DNA of 43,396 bases. Origin: an uncultured Sphingomonadaceae bacterium. Its GTDB lineage: Bacteria > Pseudomonadota > Alphaproteobacteria > Sphingomonadales > Sphingomonadaceae. Positions 36,848-43,396 of the stretch are shown here, one piece after another (the stretch's first letter is position 1; each line of letters opens with the position of its first letter). The position numbers were made by a program, and so were the translations under genes. The notes beneath the pieces are model-generated. The model saw only the letters and a program-made list of their open reading frames with translations, searched no databases and had not been told where the DNA came from. The stretch spans positions 1 through 43,396 of the forward strand of contig CADCVW010000090.1 of NCBI GenBank assembly GCA_902806235.1, in the 5' to 3' direction.

Positions 36848-38286
36848 TGCTCCGCGACCTCCAGCTCGTCGCCCCCGAGCTGATCCTCTGCTTCGGTGCG
36901 CTCGGCCTGCTGATGGTCGCCGCTTTCGTCGGCGACCGCTCGCTCCGCCTCGTCAACTGGCTCAGCGTCGCGCTGCTCGGCGCCGCCGGGCTCGTGCTGC
37001 TCGGCCCGGCGGGGAACGGCGGCGACGCGTACCTCGGCCTGTACCGCGCCGACCTGTTCGCTTCCTTTGCGAAGGTGCTGATCTTCGGCGCCAGCGCGGT
37101 CGCCATCCTCGCCGCGAACGACTGGTTCACCCGCGACGGCACGCATCGGCCCGAATATCCGATCCTCGTCCTGCTCGCCGCCGCCGGGTCGGGCATCATG
37201 GTCTCCGCCTCCGACCTGCTGACGCTCTACGTCGGCGTCGAGCTGCAGAGCCTCGCCGCCTATGTGCTCGCCTCCTTCCAGCGCCGCGACGACCGCTCGG
37301 TAGAGGCGGGGCTGAAGTATTTCGTGCTGGGTGCCTTAGCATCGGGCATCCTGCTCTACGGCATCTCGCTCCTCTACGGCTTCACCGGTACCACCCTGTT
37401 CGACGGCATCTCGCGCGCGCTGGCCGGGCCGGAGGGCATCTCGACCGGTGAACTGTTCGGCCTCGTATTCGTGTTCGCCGGCCTTGCCTTCAAGATCGCC
37501 GCCGTGCCGTTCCACATGTGGACGCCCGACGTGTACGAGGGCGCGCCGACCCCCGTCACGACCCTGTTCGCCACCGCTCAGAAGGTCAGCGCCATGGCGC
37601 TCCTCGTCCGCGTGGCGATCGAGGCGATGGGGCCGGCGGCGGACGGCTGGCGGCAGATCGTGATCTTCTCCGCGCTGGCCTCCACCATCCTCGGCGGCGT
37701 CGCGGGCGTGGGCCAGGCAAACATCAAGCGGCTGCTCGCCTATTCCTCCATCAACAATGTCGGCTTCGCGCTGATCGGGCTGGTGCCGGGCACGCGCGAA
37801 GGCGTCTCCTCCGTGCTTTTCTATCTTGCCGTGTACGTCGCGATGACGCTCGGCGCGTTCCTTTGCGTGATGCGGATGCGCGACCTGGACGGGCGGCCGG
37901 TGGAGACGATCGGCAGCCTGTCGGGGTTGAGCCGCACCCAGCCGGGACTGGCGCTCGCGCTGCTCTTCTTCATGCTGAGCCTCGCGGGCTTCCCGCCGTT
38001 CCTGGGTCTCTGGCCCAAGCTGCTCGTGTTTCAGGCGGCGGTGAACGAGGGCTACGTCGCGCTGGCCGCGGTGGGCATCGTGACCTCAGTCATCGCCGCC
38101 TACTATTATCTCAAGATCGTCAAGACGATGTACTTCGACGAGCCCGCCGGAGCCTACGAACCCGGGCGGCGCACCGCGACGGGCGTGGTGATCGTCGCGG
38201 CGGCGCTGTTCGTGTCGCCGCTCGGCTACCTGCTCATCGGTCCGCTCCAGCAGGCGAGCCTGAACGCGGCTTCGTCGCTGCTCTGA
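36847..38286 (+). CDS. nuoN: NADH-quinone oxidoreductase subunit N
   Basis: Third antiporter-like pump (ND2 type), 479 aa from ATG 36847. Conserved sequences are LLTLYVGVELQSLAAYVLASFQRRD with the key glutamate, GLKYFVLGALASGILLYG, VPFHMWTPDVYEGAPTPVT and NIKRLLAYSSINNVGFALIG. The reading frame stays open upstream to 36337, but that part is a nuoM shadow; the TGATG overlap marks the true start. It is the last nuo gene. A palindromic repeat separates it from birA. Confidence 0.97.
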   Translation: MLRDLQLVAPELILCFGALGLLMVAAFVGDRSLRLVNWLSVALLGAAGLVLLGPAGNGGDAYLGLYRADLFASFAKVLIFGASAVAILAANDWFTRDGTHRPEYPILVLLAAAGSGIMVSASDLLTLYVGVELQSLAAYVLASFQRRDDRSVEAGLKYFVLGALASGILLYGISLLYGFTGTTLFDGISRALAGPEGISTGELFGLVFVFAGLAFKIAAVPFHMWTPDVYEGAPTPVTTLFATAQKVSAMALLVRVAIEAMGPAADGWRQIVIFSALASTILGGVAGVGQANIKRLLAYSSINNVGFALIGLVPGTREGVSSVLFYLAVYVAMTLGAFLCVMRMRDLDGRPVETIGSLSGLSRTQPGLALALLFFMLSLAGFPPFLGLWPKLLVFQAAVNEGYVALAAVGIVTSVIAAYYYLKIVKTMYFDEPAGAYEPGRRTATGVVIVAAALFVSPLGYLLIGPLQQASLNAASSLL

Positions 38287-38309
38287 GCACGGCCGCCCGA
38301 CCCGAAATT

Positions 38310-38397
38310 CCGTTCGCGCTGAGCTTGTCAAAGCGCCTTTCTGGACATCCTGCCGCCGAAGAGGCGGAGAGGGCTATAACGAGCTCAGCCGGAACGG
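38310..38397. repeat. Palindromic repeat between nuoN and birA
   Basis: Arms 38310-38325 (CCGTTC then GCTGAGCT) and 38382-38397 (AGCTCAGC then GAACGG) are inverted copies. An inner hairpin CCGCC/GGCGG is at 38353-38367. The left arm contains GCTGAGCTTGTC, the core of the element between gap and pgk, so this is a degenerate member of the same family. It may end nuo transcripts. Confidence 0.65.
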
Positions 38398-38422
38398 GTG
38401 CGAAGGCGAGGGCGGCGCACCC

Positions 38423-39124
38423 TTGATTCGCTCGCTCCCTGTCACCGCTTCCACCAACGACGACGTCCTCGCGGCCGCCGCGGCCGGCGAGCTCGAGGGC
38501 CTCTGGGTCCGCGCCGACCGTCAGACCGCCGGACGCGGGCGGCAGGGGAGGACATGGGCGTCGCCCGCGGGCAACCTCCACGCGAGCGCGCTGGTGCGGC
38601 TCCGCCCGGCCGACCCGCCCGCGCCCACGCTCGGCTTCGTCGCCGGGGTGGCGCTGCACGAGGCCTTGCAAGGCTACGCCCCCGCCGCCGCGCTCCGCTT
38701 GAAATGGCCCAACGACCTCTTCGCGGGCCGGGCCAAGCTCGCCGGCATCCTGCTCGAGCGGGCAGGGGACGCGGTGGCGGTGGGGATCGGCGCGAACCTA
38801 GCGCGCCATCCCGAGAGCCTGGATCAGCCCGCGACCGACCTGTGTGCGCTGACCGGCGCAGTCGTCGCGCCTGCCGCGTTCCTCGATCGGCTCGCCCCCG
38901 CCTTCGCCCGGTGGCTAGCCGCCTGCCGCGGGGAGGGGCTGCCCGCGCTGCTTGCCGCTTGGGAAGCGCGCGCCTTTCCGGCCGGCACCCCGCTCCGCGC
39001 GCGCGAGGGCGAGGCCGTCGTCCACGGCGCGTTCGAGCGCCTCGCCCCCGACGGCGCGCTGCTGCTCCGGTTGCCGGGCGGCGGCCTCCGTGCCATCCAC
39101 GCCGGCGACGTCTTCCCGGTCTGA
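38423..39124 (+). CDS. birA: Biotin-[acetyl-CoA-carboxylase] ligase
   Basis: Attaches biotin to the carrier domain of acetyl-CoA carboxylase. The 233-aa product begins directly with the catalytic domain (TASTNDDVL) and has the biotinyl-AMP loop [19 protein letters not shown] (43-61), [18 protein letters not shown] and VGIGANL, plus a short C-terminal SH3-like domain. There is no N-terminal HTH, so it should not act as a repressor. TTG 38423 has GAGGG 10 nt upstream. It follows nuoN, as in many alphaproteobacteria, and coaX follows closely. Confidence 0.92.
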   Translation: MIRSLPVTASTNDDVLAAAAAGELEGLWVRADRQTAGRGRQGRTWASPAGNLHASALVRLRPADPPAPTLGFVAGVALHEALQGYAPAAALRLKWPNDLFAGRAKLAGILLERAGDAVAVGIGANLARHPESLDQPATDLCALTGAVVAPAAFLDRLAPAFARWLAACRGEGLPALLAAWEARAFPAGTPLRAREGEAVVHGAFERLAPDGALLLRLPGGGLRAIHAGDVFPV

Positions 39125-39138
39125 AGGTCTCGCCGCCC

Positions 39139-39921
39139 ATGCTGCTCGCCATCGACGCCGGCAACACCAACGTCGTCTGCGCCATGGTGGAGGATGGCCG
39201 AGTCCGCGCGCGCTGGCGCATCGCCACCGACCCGCGCCGCACCGGCGACGAATACGCCGTGTGGCTTCACCAGCTGCTCGCGCTCGAAGGGCTGGGCCGC
39301 GACGCGGTCGAGGCGGTGATCGTCGCCACTGTGGTCCCCCGCGCACTGCACAACCTGGAGGTGCTGTCGCGCAAATATTTCGGCGTCGAGCCGCTGGTCG
39401 CCGGCCGCCCGCCGGTCGAGTGGGGCATCACGCTCGACGTCGCCGAGCCCCGCACGGTGGGCGCCGACCGCGTGGTGAACAGCATCGCGGCCCATGCGGC
39501 GCACGGGGGCGACCTTGTCGTGATCGACTTCGGCACGGCGACAACCCTCGACCATGTCGACTACGCCGGGGCCTACAAGGGCGGCATCATCGCGCCCGGC
39601 ATCAACCTGTCGCTTGACGCGCTGGTCGCCGCCGCCGCCAAACTGCCGCGCATCGCACTCGAAGCGCCCAAGACGAACGCGGTGATCGGCACGACGACGG
39701 AGGACCAGATGCTGTCCGGCATCTTCTGGGGCTATGTCGCGATGATCGAAGGGCTCGTCGCGCGGATGAAGGAGGAGATCGGCCGCCCAGCGCGCGTGAT
39801 CTCGACCGGCGGGCTTGCCCAACTCTTCTCCCAACATACATCGGTCTTCGACGCAATCGAACCAGACCTGACGATCCAAGGACTGAGCCTCATGTACGAC
39901 CGGCTCGGCCCGCGGCGCTGA
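39139..39921 (+). CDS. coaX: Type III pantothenate kinase
   Basis: First step of coenzyme A synthesis, in an ASKHA-fold enzyme that needs a monovalent cation and is not feedback-inhibited by CoA. The 260-aa product has [12 protein letters not shown] (2-13), [41 protein letters not shown] and a C-terminal [13 protein letters not shown] 39139 is chosen. The frame remains open upstream to 38398, but that part lies antiparallel in content to birA and has no kinase features. It starts 14 nt after the birA stop. Confidence 0.95.
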   Translation: MLLAIDAGNTNVVCAMVEDGRVRARWRIATDPRRTGDEYAVWLHQLLALEGLGRDAVEAVIVATVVPRALHNLEVLSRKYFGVEPLVAGRPPVEWGITLDVAEPRTVGADRVVNSIAAHAAHGGDLVVIDFGTATTLDHVDYAGAYKGGIIAPGINLSLDALVAAAAKLPRIALEAPKTNAVIGTTTEDQMLSGIFWGYVAMIEGLVARMKEEIGRPARVISTGGLAQLFSQHTSVFDAIEPDLTIQGLSLMYDRLGPRR

Positions 39922-39951
39922 GGCGGCCGAAACTTAGGAAGAACAGAACAA

Positions 39952-41598
39952 GTGAAACCCGGAAACGAATTGCTCTTCGTTGCCCTCGGCGGCAGCGGGG
40001 AGATCGGCATGAACGTCAACCTCTACGGCGCTCAGGGCAAGTGGCTGATGGTCGACCTTGGCATGACCTTCGCGAACTCCGACTATCCCGGCATCGACCT
40101 CGTGCTCCCGGATCTCGAGTTCATCGAGAACCAGGCCGACAACCTGCTCGGGATCGTCATCACCCACGGCCACGAGGACCACATCGGCGCGATCCCCTAC
40201 CTCGCGGCCGACCTGGGCGTGCCGATCTACGCCACGCGCTTCGCCGCCGGGCTTATCCGCGAGAAGCTCAACGAGGAGGGCATCGCCGGCGAGGTCAAGC
40301 TCAAGGTGATCGACCCCGCCGACCCATTCGAACTCGGGCCGTTCAAGCTTCGCTACGTGCCCCTGGCGCACTCGATCCCCGAGGGCAACGCGCTGCTGAT
40401 CGAGACGGCGCACGGCTGCGTCTTCCACTCGGGCGACTGGAAGCTCGACGACGCGCCGCAGCTGGGCGAGCCGAGCAGCGCGGAGGCCCTGCGCGCCATC
40501 GGTGACGAAGGCGTGCTGGCGATGATTTGCGACTCGACCAACGTTTTCAACGAGCAGGCGTCGGGGTCCGAGGCCACCGTGCGCGAGGGCCTGGACAAGG
40601 TCGTGGGCGAGGCCACCGGCCGCGTGCTCGTCACCACCTTCGCCTCCAACGCCGCGCGGCTTCGCACGCTTGGCCTCGTCGCGCAGGACACCGGCCGCCG
40701 GCTGTGCGTCGCCGGCCGCAGCCTCGACCGCATCCTGCGCGTGGCGAGGGCCGCGGGCTACCTTCAGGACTTCCCCGAGACGGTGGACTGGGACACCGCG
40801 ATGCGGCTGCCCCCGCGCGACGTGCTGATCGTCGCCACCGGCGGGCAGGGCGAGCCGCGCGCCGCGCTCGCCCGCGTCGCCGCCGGCTCCCACCCGCTCA
40901 AACTCGAGGCGGGCGACACCGTGGTTTTTTCCTCGCGCCAGATCCCCGGCAACGAGGGCGCGGTCGCCGGCATCATGAACCAGCTGGCGGAGAAGGGTAT
41001 CCACACGATCACCGACCGTCAGGCGCACGTCCACGTGTCCGGCCACCCGGGCCGACCGGAGCTGGCGCAGATGTACGAGTGGATCCGCCCGCAGGTGCTG
41101 ATTCCGGTTCACGGCGAGCCGCGCCACCTCCAGGAGCATGCGCGCTTCGCGGGCGAGCAGGGTATCCCGCAGTCGCTGATCCAGCGCGACGGTGACATCG
41201 TCCGCCTCGCGCCCGGCACGCCGGGCAAGGTCGGCCGCGCGCGCGTCGGGCGATTGATCCTCGACGGCGACGTGATCCTGCCCGCCGACGGCGCGACCAT
41301 GAACGAGCGCCGCCGCATCTCGGTGAACGGCCAGATCTCGGTCGCGGTGGCGGTGGACGGCAAAGGCAAGCTCAAGGGCAAGCCCGCGCTCCGCGTTCAG
41401 GGCGTGCCGGTGGAGGAGGACCGCGACGCCTTCCTCGCCGACGCGGGCGAGGCTGCGGCCAAGGCCGTGCGCGACGCCGACCGCGCAAGCGAGGACAAGC
41501 TGAAGGAGGCGGTGCGCCTGGCCGTGCGGCGCACCGCGACGCAATGGACCGGCAAGAAGCCGGTGGTCGACGTGCTGATGGTCGACGTGGGGGCTTGA
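39952..41598 (+). CDS. rnj: Ribonuclease J
   Basis: Metallo-beta-lactamase/beta-CASP ribonuclease with endo- and 5'-3' exonuclease activity, acting in RNA turnover and processing. The 548-aa product has the zinc-binding H72-G-H74-E-D76-H77, LAHSIPEGNALLIET, FHSGDWKLDD, the beta-CASP segment TTFASNAARLRTLG and VHVSGHPGRPEL, and a C-terminal domain beginning near residue 450. GTG 39952 is preceded by AGGAA about 11 nt upstream. RNase J next to coaX, birA and the nuo genes is a common alphaproteobacterial order. Confidence 0.95.
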   Translation: MKPGNELLFVALGGSGEIGMNVNLYGAQGKWLMVDLGMTFANSDYPGIDLVLPDLEFIENQADNLLGIVITHGHEDHIGAIPYLAADLGVPIYATRFAAGLIREKLNEEGIAGEVKLKVIDPADPFELGPFKLRYVPLAHSIPEGNALLIETAHGCVFHSGDWKLDDAPQLGEPSSAEALRAIGDEGVLAMICDSTNVFNEQASGSEATVREGLDKVVGEATGRVLVTTFASNAARLRTLGLVAQDTGRRLCVAGRSLDRILRVARAAGYLQDFPETVDWDTAMRLPPRDVLIVATGGQGEPRAALARVAAGSHPLKLEAGDTVVFSSRQIPGNEGAVAGIMNQLAEKGIHTITDRQAHVHVSGHPGRPELAQMYEWIRPQVLIPVHGEPRHLQEHARFAGEQGIPQSLIQRDGDIVRLAPGTPGKVGRARVGRLILDGDVILPADGATMNERRRISVNGQISVAVAVDGKGKLKGKPALRVQGVPVEEDRDAFLADAGEAAAKAVRDADRASEDKLKEAVRLAVRRTATQWTGKKPVVDVLMVDVGA

Positions 41599-41602
41599 GG
41601 CG

Positions 41603-41875
41603 TTGGGCTTCGGCGCGGCGCTCGCCATCTACGCCCTGTTCTGGGTCATGAGCGCCTTCCTGCTCCTGCCCTTCGGCGTGCGCACGGCGGACGAGGCGGG
41701 GGTGGACAAGGTGCCGGGCCAAGCCGACAGCGCGCCGCACGAGTTCCGGCCGGCGCGCGTCGCGCTGCGGGCGATGCTGCTCGCGGCGCTGCTGTTCGGG
41801 CTCTATTACGCCAATTACGTCAACGGCTGGGTCGGCGCGGACGCGCTCGACTTCCTGCTGCCGCGGCGCGACTAG
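41603..41875 (+). CDS. DUF1467 family membrane protein
   Basis: A 90-aa inner-membrane protein with two helices (about 3-22, 53-74). The N-terminal ALAIYALFWVMSAFLLLPFGVRT is typical of DUF1467, a family usually found just downstream of RNase J in alphaproteobacteria. The function is unknown. TTG 41603 is used because the next possible start, ATG at residue 16, would remove half of the first helix; no good ribosome site is visible, so reinitiation after rnj (stop 4 nt upstream) is likely. It converges on the coiled-coil gene with 8 nt between stops. Confidence 0.8.
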   Translation: MGFGAALAIYALFWVMSAFLLLPFGVRTADEAGVDKVPGQADSAPHEFRPARVALRAMLLAALLFGLYYANYVNGWVGADALDFLLPRRD

Positions 41876-41883
41876 GACCGAGG

Positions 41884-43396
41884 CTACCGCAGCCGCTCGA
41901 TCGCCTGCGCTAAGGCGACGTAGAGCTTGCCCATGTCCGACCCCAGCAGGGTCACCGCCAGCGTCTGCCCGTCCCGGTCCGCCAGCACGCGGCGCAGCAT
42001 CGCTTCGAAATCGCCGACGTAGCGGTTCACCGCCTCCCGCACGTCCGCATCTCCCTCGTAGCGGCGGCCGAGCTCGCGCGCCTCGCCACCGCCCAGCAGC
42101 CGCACCGCGCGCCGGGTGAACACCCCGCGGTCGCCCTTCAAGTACGCCGCCCAGGCCGCGTCGCCCACGTCCGTCCCCAGCAGCTTGGCGACATCGATCG
42201 CGGCCGCGTTCAGCGACTCGATCAGCCCCGCCATCTGCCGGCCCAGCGCCGTCTCCTCCCGCGTGGCCTGTTCGGCGGCCGCCTCCGTCATCCTGCCTTC
42301 CAACGCGCCCGCCGCCTGTCCGAGCCCGACAAGCTGCCGCATGAGCCGCTCGGACGCGCCGCGCGCCGCGTCCGTCGCCCGCTCCGCGGCATCGCGCAGC
42401 GCGTCGACCTGACGCTCGATACGCTCGTTAAGCGCGTCGGCCATCGCCCGCTCGCTTTCCTCGCCGAGCGTCGCCGCCACCGCCGGAATCACCGCGGTGA
42501 TCGCTTCCCGCGCGCGTTCGGCCGCGGCGTCGGCGGCGTCGCGCACCCGGAGCAGCGCGTCGAGCAGCTGCGGGCCGCTGTCTTGGCCGAGCGCGCGCGC
42601 ACGCGCGTCCGCTGCCTCCAGCGCCGTCGCGACCTGCGCGAGCTGCTCGCCGAGCCGCGCCAGCTCCGCTTCGCGGGCGGCGAGCAGCCCGGCGGTCTCC
42701 TCGTTCTGCGCGGTGAGCAGCGCGCGCACCTCGGCCGCGCCCCTCGCCGTCTCGCCCGCGCCCGCGGCGGCGCGGGTCAGCGCCTCGCCGACCCCGTCGA
42801 CCTCCGCCCGCACCTCGCCCGCGTGCTGCTGGACCCGCTCGAGCGCCTGCGGCAGGTGGTCATTGACGTCGGCGGTAAGCGGGGCGAGCGCCTGCCCCGC
42901 GGTCGCCGCCCGCTCCACCAGCGTCAACGCCGCAGCGTCGCCCGCGCCGAGCGCCGCCGCAAGCCCGTCCACGTCCGCCCGCACCGCGCCCAGCGCGTCG
43001 CGCAGCCGCGGCGCGCGTGCGTCGCCCGCGTCGAACAAGCGCCCGAACCGCAATTCCAGCTCGCCCAATCCGTCATCGAGCCGGGCGAGCAACGCATGGG
43101 TCGCCGCGTCCTGCGCGTGGAGGTGATCGCTGAGGCTGGCCGCCCGCGCGGCTAGCAGATCGAGCCGCTCGGCCGCGGCGCGCGCCGCCTCGTCGCCCGC
43201 CGCGCCGAGCGCGGCGCGGCCCTGTTCGACCATCGCCAGCATCGCCCCGCCCTGCGCCTGCAATCCGCTCCGCGCCTGGGCAAGGGCGTCGGCGGCGCGC
43301 GCCAGCGCCGCATCCGTCGCGCCGTTCACCGCCGCGCCTGCCTGCCCGATCCGCTCGGCCGCCTCCGCCGCCGCGCCGTCCACCCGCGCCAAGTGC
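41884..43396 (-). CDS. Long alanine-rich coiled-coil protein, N-terminus outside window
   Basis: The frame is open across the window end, so the first codons here (GCAC then TTG) are internal and the protein is longer than the roughly 500 residues seen. Most of it is one extended Ala/Glu/Arg helix with heptad character (for example AAERLDLLAARAASLSDHL). It ends in a compact C-terminal domain of about 90 residues, starting near AWAAYLKGDRGVFTRRAVRLL and ending GSDMGKLYVALAQAIERLR. Any membrane anchor would be in the missing part. The C-terminal domain seems conserved in sphingomonads, but I know of no assigned function. Confidence 0.7.
   Translation of the reverse strand, partial: HLARVDGAAAEAAERIGQAGAAVNGATDAALARAADALAQARSGLQAQGGAMLAMVEQGRAALGAAGDEAARAAAERLDLLAARAASLSDHLHAQDAATHALLARLDDGLGELELRFGRLFDAGDARAPRLRDALGAVRADVDGLAAALGAGDAAALTLVERAATAGQALAPLTADVNDHLPQALERVQQHAGEVRAEVDGVGEALTRAAAGAGETARGAAEVRALLTAQNEETAGLLAAREAELARLGEQLAQVATALEAADARARALGQDSGPQLLDALLRVRDAADAAAERAREAITAVIPAVAATLGEESERAMADALNERIERQVDALRDAAERATDAARGASERLMRQLVGLGQAAGALEGRMTEAAAEQATREETALGRQMAGLIESLNAAAIDVAKLLGTDVGDAAWAAYLKGDRGVFTRRAVRLLGGGEARELGRRYEGDADVREAVNRYVGDFEAMLRRVLADRDGQTLAVTLLGSDMGKLYVALAQAIERLR

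Overview
The window is high-GC DNA from an alphaproteobacterium, most likely a member of the Sphingomonadaceae. The reasons are gene order (hypothetical-zapA-6S RNA-5-FTHF cyclo-ligase; gap-pgk-class I fba-thiE; nuo operon-birA-coaX-RNase J-DUF1467), frequent GTG/TTG starts, and dispersed palindromes with the core CTGAGCTTRTCGAA that are common in sphingomonad genomes. The genus cannot be fixed from this sequence alone. Coding density is very high and no phage, IS element or CRISPR array is visible.

Layout. 1-2741: ilvC (cut by the window edge) and miaA on the minus strand, divergent from serB, with overlapping start codons. 2758-9659: a four-gene minus-strand locus of secreted or surface proteins: three small DUF11-like exoproteins followed by a 1420-residue outer-membrane-type protein. 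This is the best candidate here for an undescribed system. 9843-12687: AI-2E family permease, tRNA-Asp, then (minus) a 76-aa protein, zapA, 6S RNA, 5-formyl-THF cyclo-ligase and a DUF2842 protein. 12826-18783: central carbon genes tkt, gap, pgk, class I fba, plus thiE. 18927-22300: two envelope genes (L,D-transpeptidase, M23 peptidase), efp and an inositol-monophosphatase gene. 22435-38286: a complete 14-subunit complex I operon (nuoA-N with separate nuoC and nuoD), carrying four non-Nuo genes inside it and a dispersed palindrome between nuoI and nuoJ. 38423-41875: birA, coaX, RNase J, DUF1467. 41884-end: the C-terminal part of a long coiled-coil protein on the minus strand.

Working together. 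The carbon block links the non-oxidative pentose-phosphate pathway to lower glycolysis, and complex I takes the NADH produced. The nuo genes are almost all joined by 1-11 nt start/stop overlaps. The interloper genes use the same overlaps, so they are translated as part of the operon and may act in complex I assembly or stability. The DUF11 locus reads as a single transcription unit: the exported proteins share an N-terminal motif with the barrel protein, which suggests a surface structure or a dedicated export/anchoring pair.
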